NCBI GenBank assembly: GCA_930367205.1
Contig: OV884009.1
Location: 32,807,841 to 32,871,840, forward strand
From: Acanthosoma haemorrhoidale
Taxonomy: Eukaryota > Arthropoda > Insecta > Hemiptera > Acanthosomatidae
Direction of reading: 5' to 3'
Length of the DNA stretch: 64,000 bases
The translations under genes and the position numbers were made by a program. The notes under the pieces were generated by a model. That model saw only the letters and a list, made by a program, of their open reading frames with translations, made no database searches and had not been told where the DNA came from. Within the stretch, counting starts at the first letter, position 1. Each line of letters starts with the position of its first letter. Shown here piece after piece: positions 32,486 through 44,967 of the stretch.

Positions 32486-33474
32486 GTTTCAGACCTTAAT
32501 TATATTACAACCCTGTGATTATTTATAAAAATCAATGCCCAAAAAACACAAATATTTTGTAATAAAGTTTTGCATTTTCTGTAATAAATGAATAAATTTG
32601 ACAGTATAGGTTTAAATAAATTTGACTATTTTATTTGGGTTTGACTATGTATAGGTTCAATCCCTTTTCTTATATAATAATTTTCTTTATTTTAGAGTAG
32701 ATACATTCAATTATTTCATAAATACCTAATGTAATAATATTGGCTATCATTTGTAATATTTTCGGGTTATCAAATATATCCTACATGTAAAACTGCATGT
32801 TTTTGGTTGGAGCATGGATTTTGCAAACTCGAAACTGGCTACTGTTTTGAAAAAAATAAATATTTATTTATTAATTATTAATTTAAATAACCCATAAACT
32901 ATTGAAGTCTATCGTAAAATTTGTTTAATGTTGGCTTTGCAAACGCCTCACGTCATCAAATTGTTAAGCACAATACGGGATGATCTTTGAATTCGTTCAA
33001 TAAATTTATAATATGGAATGTTCAGATCATTTCATTATACCGCAGACTTCGTTAAAAAAAAACAAATATGTTTTTAGATTTTTTTTTTCGGGAGAAGGTT
33101 CATGCTTCGGGCTAGGGATGAGGGATAAGCTAAGCCTAAATCCGGCCATGTTTATGAAGATGGAAGTGTATAAAATTGTTATGGTTCTATAACCTGATAA
33201 ATTCATTACAGCGTAAATATTTCTTAACTTTTTTTTAAAAAAATATCCAAAGGGTCATCAAGCTTGAACAATCGTTAGTAAAGGTTATCTTACCACTGAT
33301 TATTTTTAAATTATCTATAATTACAGTTAATTGTAATAAATAGTAATAGTTGAGTAAAATTATTAAGAATGATAATGTATTGAAACTTAACACCAGGAAA
33401 TATATTCAAAATCATAGGTCTTAAAATTTTTTCATTTAATGATGATGTAATAATTTATTTATGTATAAACTGTA
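32486..33474. other. AT-rich intergenic DNA
   Basis: No recognised feature; several T and A homopolymers around 33,050-33,090 and 33,230-33,245. Confidence 0.45.
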
Positions 33475-33562
33475 TTCTGGCCCAATTGCAATCTGCCTTA
33501 TTGGGGAATCATTGCAAATGTTGTCATTCATACCATGTTTACAATTTTCATTCACTCGCTAA
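33475..33562 (-). mobile_element. LINE family A, very short 3' end
   Basis: A minus copy of about 90 bases: the CAATCTGCCTTATTGGG box, a CATTCATACCATGTTTACAA box and the CATTCACTCGCT box, all in the order seen in the other copies. Ends cannot be fixed by a target-site duplication. Confidence 0.65.
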
Positions 33563-33739
33563 TTCGTTTAATAAAATAAAAACATTGTTTATCTACTTAA
33601 ATGAGAAATTGTGGTATAGGTCCCACTATTATTTATAATTATTGTTAATATCCAGTAGAAGAAAAGACAAGATCAGCTCCCCGTGCCTACCGTGTACGAT
33701 ACTTACCGCCAATGCGAGAGCTAAGCCACGTAAGGGCGA

Positions 33740-33860
33740 CCGTGAAAGGCTAGCTAAGTATGTAGATCACCCAGTCAGAAAATGGGAAGTTCCTGGGTTG
33801 CAGTCATGATCATGCAAGTATAATTTATTTCAAGCTGTTAATTATTAATAATTGTTTATC
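33740..33860 (+). mobile_element. tRNA-derived SINE (family S1), plus copy
   Basis: A tRNA-like head with A-box region GCTAGCTAAGTATGTAGATC, anticodon arm CCCAGTCAGAAAATGGG and T arm with B-box-like GGGTTGCAGTC is followed by ATCATGCAAGT and an AT-rich body (TAATTATTAATAATTG). The minus copy at 14,100-14,226 shares the junction. Mismatches in the stems make a working tRNA unlikely. Confidence 0.55.
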
Positions 33861-34050
33861 TTTCTGATAAATGAACCAGACAAAAATAATTACAAGCTGG
33901 ACAAGAAAGGAAATACCAAAGATATGAATAAAAAGCCGTTCCTCAATAATGTTTGTGCATATTGTTGTTATTTACATTGTTTCGTATCAAGATCCATTTA
34001 TTGTACAAAATAACTAGGACGACAAACCTGCTGAGTTTTATTATTCTACA
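33861..34050. other. short spacer
   Basis: AT-rich sequence, nothing recognised. Confidence 0.4.
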
Positions 34051-34054
34051 CACA

Positions 34055-34775
34055 CCTGCAGAAGAAGTTGAAAAGAGTACGTAGGACTTACTACTCTCTC
34101 CAGCATCTCATCACAAGCCCGGCCATATCCCTTCGGCTGAAACTGTTAATATATAAGAGCGTCCTGAGGCCACCTCTACTGTTTGGGACACCACTCTTCC
34201 GATTCCTACACACTAGCACAATAACTTGACTCCAGAGCTTCCAGAACAAAATCCTGCGCACGGCACTATGGCATACCCCTTTTCGTGATATGAAGGCTCC
34301 CGACATCCACGAAAAGTTCGAGGTCCCCACCATCACCGAAGCCATCCAAAGAAGACACATCAAGTTCTTTGACTCGATGAAACATAGCCTAAACCCTCTA
34401 TTCCGAGACATGACACCCCCACCGCTACCGGCAAGATGGCAACTCTCAAGATCTGATAAACCAGACCAAATGGTGGACATCACGGCACTTGGTCCACCAC
34501 CAACAAGCCTCTAACGGGCACCCATCACTGCTATCCGACTAAATAAGACTGCACTACATGCCTAGAGGGACTCTAGGCCCAGCCACCAGTGGACTCTCAC
34601 CACTGTACCGCAACTATCAACCTCTACCGAGGCTTCCCACACTCCTTAATTCCCTCACACCACCTTCAAGCAGGTACTCCTAGTACAAGGATCCGCTCAA
34701 ACCAAATATCCCTTTATTTTGCCCTCATCCTTAATCTTATAATTAGAGAGCTAAGAAAAAAAACCAAAAAAAAAA
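34055..34775 (+). pseudogene. LINE family B, ORF2 C-terminus and 3' UTR
   Basis: The plus strand encodes the C-terminal region of the same LINE lineage as 11,060-11,830: LLIYKSVLRPPLLFGTPLF, then after an in-frame stop LQSFQNKILRTALW, then HEKFEVPTITEAIQRRH, KFFDSM, NPLF, MTPPPLPARWQ, ending at a TAA near 34,512. A 3' UTR of about 240 bases leads to an impure A tail (about 34,755-34,775). The minus-strand 130-codon frame here is a shadow. The in-frame stop and 5' truncation make it non-functional. Confidence 0.85.
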
Positions 34776-35243
34776 CTGAGTTTTATTACGTATAATGATT
34801 GAAAAATGGTCGCATATAGTTGATTAATAAATAGCTATTAAGTTGTTATTATATTTTATATTATAAGACATTTAATGCAAAATATTTATCTTTGGCTGCA
34901 CAGACTTCTCAACATACATTACATATCCCAATCAATAAATCCAGATTTGACTAGTAACTTATCTTTAATCTCATAATTCATAATTCTTCTTCATTATTAC
35001 CGTTATTTATCTTTTTGTTGTATGAATAATATTTATTCCCAGCAATAATTCCTATATTTTACCTTATCTTTCTTTGAACAATGCAAGCGAAATTTATTCA
35101 GTTTTATAGATTTAACTCAATTTTAGTATTTTGTTTGCTTTATATTTTTTTGTTTGTTTGTCTTAATCCTCACATGTCTAATCAAAAAAAGAAAATTTGA
35201 TTTTATACATTTTGTAATTTTTTAAATAATTTATATTGAAAAT
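34776..35243. other. AT-rich intergenic DNA
   Basis: No recognised feature. Confidence 0.45.
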
Positions 35244-36003
35244 TCTTTATTATGCTAAAATTACAATCTGCCTTATTAGTCAATAAGTAATTGTGATAAA
35301 TTTTCTCATTCATACCATATTTACAATTTTCATTTACTCACTCATTCATACAGTATTTACAAACAGTCCAGCGACTTCCCAAGTCCACATGGTTGTCACC
35401 TCCCTCGCATGCGTAAGATGAAGCGGAGTCTTGGGAAGTCCCCCACGCTCCTCCGTCAGCCACGTCACTGGATAAGAGTCATTGGAGGCTGACCAAGAGT
35501 TCGAGAGCCACATACGCTGAGGACATGATTGGAGAAACTGGCCATTGCCAGGACTCCCACTGTCACGCATTTATAGCAGGTCACGAGGCCACTGCCGTTT
35601 TAGACTCCGAGGAGGATTATAGGGATGAGTGGTGCAGTGCAATGACTGGGCTAGGGGATTAGGGTGGTTGGAGAGGTTACTATGGAATATCATAAACTTG
35701 GAAGGGATGAGTTCAAGAATATATAGTAAGGTATATTAAGATCGTTATGAAGGGTTTTGTCGCTGACGTTATAAGGGTCATTTACTATTTTTCTCAGGAC
35801 TTTTGCAAGGAATGGATACGCTAGATGTTCGACTTTTTTGCTGTCCCCCATAGCTCTATTCTGTATGTCCAGATTGGCCTAAGTTAACTTTGTAGATTAG
35901 TAATTTATTTTCTAGGGATGGGATGTCCTTTGAAGTAGTCTATACAGTTGTCCAAAGCGTCTGTTTAGTTCTTGTCTTTTTACCCACGTATCGGTAGTTG
36001 GTT
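35244..36003 (-). mobile_element. LINE family A, second longest copy, minus
   Basis: Reading from the complement of the TTAGCATAATAAAG terminus at about 35,248-35,262, the copy covers the whole 3' UTR and the ORF2 C-terminus (complements of IELWGTAKKSN, about 35,835-35,870, and of the thumb-side LTRRF region) up to about 36,003, equivalent to about 28,520 in the longest copy. The coding part is frameshifted. Target-site duplication not resolved. Confidence 0.85.
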
Positions 36004-36440
36004 TAAGCTTTTAGTTCTTCAAATTATTTTTTATTAATGAATTTTCAGCCAATTTTATGTAAAATTTCCAAAGGGAACATATGTTAGTAAAACATCTGCT
36101 GCCCCAGTAGCAAGCAAAGGTTCGACGCAGGCAGGGACACATGAGGGTCGGTCAGTGGTGCCTGATGCAGCCCTCAGGTCTTTTGCCTAGTCAGTGAATT
36201 GTCAGGTTCCTCCTTTATATAGGCTGGGTGTAAACGTTGGCCACCGCTAAACTAAACTTGAGGGTCCAAGTAAATTGCAAGTTATTTCCACGAGGCTCAA
36301 CCGAACAGAACCAAGGCAACAAAACCCAGAATGATCTACCAACATCACATCGCAGTATTTAAGACATTTCATGTTGCGCCGTTTTTTATTCAATATGTCA
36401 CCGCACATTACTTCATACGAATAGTGGTATTTGCAACTCA
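36004..36440. other. intergenic DNA
   Basis: No recognised feature. A GGTTCGACGC stretch at about 36,119 resembles a tRNA B box but has no tRNA arms around it. Confidence 0.35.
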
Positions 36441-36444
36441 CCTG

Positions 36445-36580
36445 GCCCCCATTCCATTGACAACATAGGAGTAATCTTAGACCGTTACCTCATATTCACA
36501 ACGTTAGCAATGAATCCAACAAAGCCGAAAACCCCATTAGTAAAATGGGACTCTACTTCCTAAGAAAATCAATAAAATTT
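36445..36580 (+). pseudogene. small LINE reverse transcriptase fragment
   Basis: The plus strand reads IDNIGVILDRYLIFTT, then after a frameshift VSNESNKAENPISKMG and LYFLRKS. This is the layout of the LINE thumb region (a LGV.LD...F.. HI..V..KA pattern). It is about 45 codons long, without other domains; which lineage is unclear. Confidence 0.45.
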
Positions 36581-37586
36581 GTATTACTTGTCTCTTTATT
36601 ATTTTGTTTGTTAATATTATCTTTTGTTTTAATACACAGGTGTTTGTGATGTTTATGTCCCTACGTCAGTTTTATGACTCATTAGATTGCCAGCTACAAA
36701 ACATGCTCTTTACACACTATACAGACAGGCTCAGTGACCAAAGTATGTAATATTTTACTTGTGCTTTTGAGGGAAATTGTAAATTATGTAAACAACATAT
36801 TGATGACAACAGCTGATCATGAAACCTAACCCGACACTATAAGGGCCTATTCTCATAATAACATTTATATCTCAAAATTATTTAATTAAGTCTAGTTTAT
36901 CTTTTAACTACTGTTCATTTTTATTCAATTAATTTACGATCTTATAATTTAATATATTTTACAGTAATAGTACCAATCCAATTAGGTACGCACATAGAAT
37001 GTCACCAACAGATATTTCAGGTTTGTTAATTATAGTGTATTTATTATTCCAATATTTTTATTTGATAAATGGTATGTCATAACATTACGAATTATAGTAT
37101 TAAGTTTTGTTTTTTTAAAGTTTTTACTTTGCATTGTATTTCTTTAATGTAATTGTATGTATCTTGTCTTTAGAATTAAAGTCCTTGATGATGCCTCTAA
37201 AGGTGTTGACTTTTATACGAAAATGTTTCAATAAAAGAAGTGTGAAGAGAATAAAGCTTGATGAAAAAGTGCAAATTTACGCATGTAGTGTCCTTTTTTA
37301 AACAATACCTTGAAAAATAAAAAACACTAAAAATATTTATAAAACAATTTTGTCAATATCTGACTGGTTTACATGATTTTGTTCTGTTTTCTACAGTGTA
37401 TTCAGTTCCTTAGCTATGCAACGGCAAGCATGGGAAGGATACTCCGTTGTCAGCACTTGAGCTGCCGTGGGCCAGGGTCTGCTCTATGGGGTTTGGGACC
37501 ACACGGACCCTAAGAGCATATTTGACTTTTCACATGAACCCAAACATGTTAACATCAGTGACATGTACTGATACCTGTTATAAGTG
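36581..37586. other. AT-rich intergenic DNA
   Basis: No recognised feature. Confidence 0.45.
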
Positions 37587-38033
37587 TTAGGACGAGTCGT
37601 GGTTTTTTCTCCACATCCTCCACCCAAGAAGGACTGTCATGTGCGCCTGGTGTACCTCCAGGATCTCGGCTTCTGGGTGGTGTTCCGTTGATCGCTCTAG
37701 GACTTCAGTACGTATACCAAGGCTTCCGACCGTTCGATTTACCGCTTCTAAGAACTCACGCCCATCCATGCACCTCTGTCGATATTTACGGAAGCATACA
37801 TAATAAGAGACGTGAGATCTTTCTTTCGAGTCGACATTCAAAGAGAAGAAAGATTGGAGAAAGGAAAATGGAATATGGTAGCAGAATTGGCGCAGGTCTA
37901 ACTGGCACGAGGGGCTCCTATGAGGAACAAATGGCTGAGAGGAGAACAGAGGAGCAGGAAATGTATATGACTGTAATTGCGTAAAGAGGTGGATGCCATT
38001 TGCTTGCTTCGATTGCTTAAAGAGCCACCTCAT
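37587..38033 (-). CDS. unrecognised 148-codon ORF, doubtful
   Basis: This is the longest open frame in the window not tied to a mobile element or simple repeat. It starts with ATG on the minus strand and shows no family motif, no clear signal peptide and no membrane segment. The plus strand of the same stretch also has a 98-codon frame (37,688-37,984), so the openness may simply reflect base composition. It could be a fragment of a decayed gene or chance. No splice-site or promoter evidence supports either strand. Confidence 0.12.
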   Translation of the reverse strand: MRWLFKQSKQANGIHLFTQLQSYTFPAPLFSSQPFVPHRSPSCQLDLRQFCYHIPFSFLQSFFSLNVDSKERSHVSYYVCFRKYRQRCMDGREFLEAVNRTVGSLGIRTEVLERSTEHHPEAEILEVHQAHMTVLLGWRMWRKNHDSS

Positions 38034-39089
38034 GCGAGCTTCATTTAGTTACGTTGCCGGGCCTCTATCTCCCTCCCCTCATTCACAAATTACACAATTT
38101 GCTTTGTTATATAATTACAGCACCACCCCCACCCTCGGCCCCTTCATAATTCCCAGAACAAGCAAATGAATGTCTTGCAAATTGTTTTCTGATTTAATTT
38201 AAATCAGTTTTGTTACAGGTGAATAAAGATCCTTTTGCCATTTATAACGACCAGTGACTAGGTCCATTTAGCGATTGAGTACCAGTGGACTACTTCATGG
38301 GCCGTATTTCTCAATTTTTGTGGTCAGAATCAATACAATATTTATTAAACCAGTTTTATTATTTTTCTTTAGAAAATACGTATATAAGCGAAATGAAGCA
38401 CATCTAAGTAGCGATATCGAGGTAAATGACTACGTCAGTTTCTATCAACAATAAACCCATCTCGGGAACTGAAAATGTATAGACATTATAAACGCAGTAA
38501 GTACCTATCCATTAATTTAAAATATTGATAACATAGATAAATAATATGTTTGAATAAACATAACTGCTTAGGACATATTATATGAAGAATTTTTTTTTTA
38601 TTTTATTTATTTTTATTTTTTTTTTATTTTTCCTAAATTGAAATTGATGTATTGTGTATTTTATTCATAGCCAAGAGCAATGATGTTACTTTTATTTTAT
38701 TTTAGACTACCCGCATTGCATTGTTATTATGTAAATATTGGAAATAGATTGATCAGAATTTAAAAAAAACTTCTAATCAGCATATTTTGAGTTGTTTTGG
38801 AATATAACGATAAAATTAATAATATGAAATATAATACTTATGATAAATTAAATCATTTTTACGACCGCTATTATGGGATATACAGATTGCCCAAACATGT
38901 CAGAGACTTGAGCATCTCCCTTCTGGCTACATACAGTAATATCTGAGACCATAGGAAGCCAATAGGAATCTGATCAAGGAACGTAGGAAGACTGTTTCTG
39001 CAAAAGCAATAAACGGTCTCCAAATCGTTTCAGGTTTTGTGAGGGTTCGGACTGTTCGAAACAACTGCAGAGAGAGTGGGGGGGGGGGA
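38034..39089. other. intergenic DNA
   Basis: No recognised gene. T-rich runs at about 38,589-38,640. Confidence 0.45.
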
Positions 39090-39520
39090 GGGAAGTGGTG
39101 TATAAGATGGCTTTTAGCTTTTAGAAATTCCAGGATTCCGTGGCTGCAACTATTCCAAGTCGGTATGACGAGAAGAGGCAACATTATTCCCTGCTGCTAA
39201 GGCGGTCGGGGAATTTCTTTACAGAACGGAATTCCTCGGATGCTCTGCGTAGGGTGACCGTCGTCCGAGTAGCTCCCCTTTATTGCATTTCCGGTGGACA
39301 CCGGCCGGCTGCCTCATTACCATAACCTTAACCCTCATTTGCGCCCAAACTAACTTTCCACTTTCCTATTTCCGCTTTACAAGCTCCTTGCCTCCTACGA
39401 ACTCTTGCATGTACGTTAACTTTTCCTCTTTCCCTACCTAACTGCCGGAAACGGATCTTAACACCAAAGTTTAGTCTACAAGGGACGGTTTCAGGCTTGT
39501 CTTTATTCATTTTGGATCTG
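39090..39520. promoter_or_regulatory. GC-richer unique block (candidate regulatory module)
   Basis: GC content rises relative to the surroundings; contains dense CpG (for example GCGGTCGGGG, CCGTCGTCCGAG, GGACACCGGCCGGC) that is rare elsewhere in the window. No convincing ORF. Possibly a CpG-rich regulatory element; weakly supported. Confidence 0.2.
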
Positions 39521-41797
39521 ATTTCCATTCTTTACAAACGTAAACCAAGTGGGAAAAATGGAGCTTTGGAGCCTTGTGACATTCAACCGTCACTGACAGC
39601 TAATTCAGCCATTAGTTGTCATTAATAACATTTTGGTTCAGAACAGGATTCCATATCAATCACAAAAGCGAAAACAGGTGCAACGACACAAAACAGGATG
39701 AAACGAATCAAACACGACATTGAGTATGAAATGTCATGAAAAGAAAGTCGTTCAAGTCAGTTTCAAGTTTTTCAAAATCAATAGTTTACATAAAACAAAA
39801 ATAATTGAAATGAACCATTTCCTTATACTATAAAAAATTAAAAATCCTGAACAGTGTTTTTCAAGAAACAGCTTTTAACTCTTGTGGGGCCCATTAAATA
39901 TCTCACTATTGTAAATATGTACTGTGTTGTCCCTATAAAGTCCCTGATAAGAATGCCAAGTATTAGTAAATTGAAATTTAAGTCCCTTGTTGGGTTGTTG
40001 GCGATTGGAAATTCAAACGAAAAACCTTTTACCCTTGAATCGATAGTCTTTCTTAGTAATTAAGTCTTAGTGGACCAATCGAAGTTACAATTAGGAACTT
40101 GAGCATTTCGCCGTCTGAAATTCTTTTTCATTGAAGAAACTTTGAAGGGTGGATTCGACTCTAGAAAGGACATTAAAATATGAACTCTCTGGACCCAACA
40201 GGGAACTGTACGTACTCGCTTTGATATATTAACAGCGAAGTAAAGAATTAATATGCCTTGGCGTTGAGCCCTTGGAGGGTATGACAGAAGGGCCACTTAG
40301 GACCACCCAGCGCAGTGTTACTAAAGCCCTCAATGGAATGCCCAAGAAGGGCATGGACTGGATATTTCCTTTTACATTTAGTGTTTCCCGTGAAACAGCG
40401 CCTCTTTGAAATTCTCGGATCTCTTCTAATCATTAACAGCCACTGGTTTTCAAAATCTTGCTTATGCCGTTCCAGGAATGAAGCTTCAAGGATTCTTTTT
40501 ATTTTTGCTTAAAGTTATGTCACTCATCATATTATTTACTCAGACTAGATCGTCTTACGACCAGCAGCACTTCCTATAATACCCGTTAATGTTATTTCAA
40601 ATTCCATGAAAATAAATATATATATATAAAAAAGTTTCGTTCTCGGTGAATAATATGTACAAATAAATGTGTCTAACTGACATAAATTATAATTTAATGT
40701 ATTATCTTGTAGGTAACACCCAAGAGCCATCTATCTACTATGGGGCAACAAAATATGCCCCTGCTTCTTTACGGGGTGTTGCATCATTTTTTTGTGGGGG
40801 GGGGGGTTAAAACCTATAATATAATAACATATAACCTTATAAACACACTGTAACTTGTTAACATAAACCGGAATCCTTTTTATCCGAAATCATTAAAAGA
40901 AGTGAACAATCGTAGCCTCGTTGTAATAGAAGGTTTATATTTCAAATGTAATCTCCACCCATGCACGAATATAAACATGAGAGTGTCGAAAATGGCTAAT
41001 CCCCTTGGGAGAAATCAACCCGTGCCGTCTTAATCGATGAAATATAAAACAGTTTTCTAAAACAGACGCAAGGAAAAAAACATTCCAGAAGAATTAAACA
41101 TGCATTCACAGAATAAGTATATTTCGGTAATTAACTTTTGGTTGACGCCGACGGGAGCTAGGGTACAGGGTATTTTACTCTGAAATCCGACTCGGTTGAA
41201 TATTTCTGAGTTTACATAAGCAAGCGGTGATTTCATCAATTAGAATTTAACATTCAAATTTGTATCTGTTTACATTTTCGGCGAGGGCAGTGCTTATTTT
41301 ATGTAACGGTGGGGGATAGGTAGAACCCTATAATGAATTTACACGGCAGCATATCAATTTCAAGAAGAGAGTTTATTTTATATTTCCAGACGGAGAGAAA
41401 TACCCAGTGATTAACATCAACAATGTTTCGCCGTTGTCCAAACAGCATTTTATACACAGGTATCTTCTTACTTATCTTCTCTTTAAATCGATGATCATAA
41501 CAGGTCGGGTATTTCGCTTGATGGAGCGATAATACCATTGTGAACCTGAAGCATTGCTTTGAATTGATCAGTCAATACCGTTATTGTAACAAGCTCAGCG
41601 AGATAAAGCCATAAGCTCTCAGCGACAATCTAGAGAAGAAAAATTGTATTTTAAGAATGATTTCGCAAAAAAATGTGAAAGCTAAAATGCAACGAGTACA
41701 ATATATACAATAATAATAAACCGTATGAGAATTTCTGCATTTTTAGTTAGAAAAAGGAAAATATTAGAAAATAGTGATGCAAGAAAAAACTTGTTAA
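39521..41797. other. intergenic DNA up to the tandem array
   Basis: No recognised gene or TE. Small frames (40,060-40,296 minus, 41,299-41,538 minus and others) have no motif. A G-run (40,796-40,806) and an AT run (40,617-40,629) are simple sequence. Confidence 0.4.
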
Positions 41798-41940
41798 GTA
41801 ACAAAAACCGGTTGAAGAGTTAGTAACAAGATCACCATTGGTTGATAAAAAAAGAAGCGTTCTGTAAATAAATTTGTGCACAAAGTTTTAACATTATATG
41901 TATGTCTCCATCAAGTCCTAGTCCAGAGAAGGACGGTGTG

Positions 41941-42961
41941 TACTTTAAAATACACTTGTGAGTGTGTTGTTAGTTAACCATGACATATTATTCAAAAATG
42001 AATTAGATAAGGAGCAACACACCTTTCTCAACAGTGCGTTATTATTATTCAAATTATTGTTATATTCAATTAAAGCGCGATTGCTGTTTCATCTATACGT
42101 AAGTTTTGAACGAGGCCTGGTACTACCACTCGATCTTATATTGATGCGATGATAAATGTATTATTTAATATGTAAACGAAGGTTACACACTGGTTATCCC
42201 ATAGAGGTTGCAAGCCGTTATAAATAAATCCACATACATGTTATTTATAAATATTGTTAATTAAATTAGGCTAATATTAATTAAAAAATAAACATTTTTC
42301 TATAAGGCTACAGCAGTTTTTTTTAACGTTTCTTTTCACCATTTACATACGTGCACAACACTCATCTCTTTTTTAATAACAGCTGATATTTAAACAAAGG
42401 TTACACACTGGTTATGCTCATCTTTTTTTTAATAACAGTTAAAATTTTGGTGATTCACTGTGTGTTTAAGTAGTTTGTTCAGAAAGTTTATTTTTGGGTT
42501 ATTTCTGTAAGCCACCAAAGTTTGCGCAAGATATAATTTTGAAAAAGATACTACATTTGTACTTCTACAAAACGGTGGTGAGTATATACTAATAAAAATA
42601 CGTACATATACTATTATTTACTGAATTAAGAATTAAATTGGATGTCCTTTTCTCAATGCCAGACAAATTTTATACATTTTAATTATTAACAGTTAAATAT
42701 TTGGAGTATCACGGTGTTATTTTAGTTGTTTATTCTAAAGATAACAGTTTGTGATTTCTTTTTAAGCCATTTAAGCTTGTGCAAGATATTTTTTTTCATG
42801 AAGATACTACATATGTCCTTCTATCAAACGGTAGTGAGTTTGTACCAGTAAATATACGTACATATACTGTTAACTGAATTAAGAATTAGATCGGATGTCC
42901 TTTTAGTAAGATATTATTTCAAATAGTCATTAATTTTGTCTCTCTCTCTTACTCACTCTCA

Positions 42962-43030
<69 letters not shown>

Positions 43031-43407
43031 TCCCTCTCTCTCTCCCTTTCTCTCTTTAGATTAAAATAAATCTGGCATAACCGTTGGTATTTGAATCCTC
43101 AAGATATTCTAAATTATGATTTTTAGTGTCATAACTGAATTCCCCGAATGTTGATACACAGGTTATTGATATTGCAGTAATGCTTAAGAAGTCTATCTGG
43201 GCGTTGATATCTTTATAATTAAATCACTCGAAGGATATTTGAGTTTATTGTCGGAATTATACTGATTGACTAAACTAGTTGAAGCGTTTGTAACAAGATT
43301 GGCATGGGCTGATAAAAAAAGAAGCGTTCTGTAAATAAATTTGTGCACAAAGTTTTAACATTATATGTATGTCTCCATCAAGTCCTAGTCCAGAGACGGA
43401 CGGTGTG
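41941..43407 (+). repeat. array unit 1
   Basis: Contains the open block, one full 217-bp subrepeat (from about 42,173) plus the truncated one (from about 42,390), the diverged pair, the CT tract at 42,940-43,057 and the tail. It has GCGCGATTGCTG where later units have GCGCGATCGCTC. Confidence 0.9.
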
Positions 43408-44885
43408 TACTTTAAAATTCACTTGTGAGTGTGTTGTTAGTTAACCATGACATAGTTTTTAAAAATGAATTTGATATGGAGCAACACACCTATCTCAACA
43501 GTGCGTAAGATGACAGTTTATACCAAATGAATCCACACAGTTTCAAAAATTGCTAGAGAGTTTGGGAATGGAACCTCTACACCCCTACTATTGACTTCGT
43601 TCCACTCCCCCCCCCCTCCAACATTATATGATAGTTGACGGTTACGTCTAACTACTATCAGAATACAAACAAAGCCCTTGCTTAATTACAGGGTTTAGCA
43701 TCAATTTTTTTTTAGGGGCGGGGGGTAATTAACATCACTAAAACGAGATGTACTCCTGATAAGAATTACAATATCATTACTTGTAGACCGAGTAAATGCC
43801 ATTTTATTATTATAATTTCGTTTGGTTTTTCAAAACAAGTAGCCAAAACTTTTTAGCAGTTAAACATTCTGAATTTTTCCAATTCGGTTCTTTCAGGGCC
43901 CTCGGTACAAAAATCAGAGTTAAACTTTTTTTTTAGTAGACATGGCTAGCTGTATATAATTTCATTAAGCGTCAATAATTAAATTATTGTTAGATTCAAT
44001 TAAAGCGCGATTGCAGTTTCATCTATACGTCAGTTTTAATAGAGGCCTAGTACTACCACTTGATCTTATAGTGAAGCGATGATAAATGTATCATTTAATA
44101 TTTAAACGAAGGTTACACACTGGTTATCAGATCTAGGTTGCAAGCCTTTCTAAATAAATCCACATACATGTTATTTATAAATATTGTTAATTAAATTAGG
44201 CTAATATTAATTAAAAAAATAAACATTTTTCTATAAGGCTACAGCAGTTTTTTTTAACGTTTCTTTTCACCATTTACATACGTGCACAACACTCATCTCT
44301 TTTTTAATAACAGCTGATATTTAAACAAAGGTTACACACTGGTTATGCTCATCTTTTTTTTAATAACAGTTAAAATTTTGGTGATTCACTGTGTGTTTAA
44401 GTAGTTTGTTCAGAAAGTTTATTTTTGGGTTATTTCTGTAAGCCACCAAAGTTTGCGCAAGATATAATTTTGAAAAAGATACTACATTTGTACTTCTACA
44501 AAACGGTGGTGAGTATATACTAATAAAAATACGTACATATACTATTATTTACTGAATTAAGAATTAAATTGGATGTCCTTTTCTCAATGCCAGACAAATA
44601 TTTTATACATTTTAATTATTAACAGTTAAATATTTGGAGTATCACGGTGTTATTTTAGTTGTTTATTCTAAAGATAACAGTTTGTGATTTCTTTTTAAGC
44701 CATTTAAGCTTGTGCAAGATATTTTTTTTCATGAAGATACTACATATGTCCTTCTATCAAACGGTAGTGAGTTTGTACCAGTAAATATACGTACATATAC
44801 TGTTAACTGAATTAAGAATTAGATCGGATGTCCTTTTAGTAAGATATTATTTCAAATAGTCATTAATTTTGTCTCTCTCTCTTAC

Positions 44886-44967
<82 letters not shown>

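Noticed and set aside
34091..34483. 130-codon minus frame
   Set aside because: The plus strand encodes recognisable LINE reverse transcriptase C-terminal motifs over the same bases.
3843..35570. Repeated small frames with similar peptides (for example 3,843-4,049, 6,371-6,583, 18,663-18,921, 28,856-29,077, 32,158-32,451, 35,346-35,570)
   Set aside because: All lie within LINE family A copies and translate the 3' UTR or its complement; the frame is not preserved consistently between copies.
36110..36160. tRNA/SINE B box at GGTTCGACGC
   Set aside because: No T-arm pairing, A box or family member with similar flanks was found.
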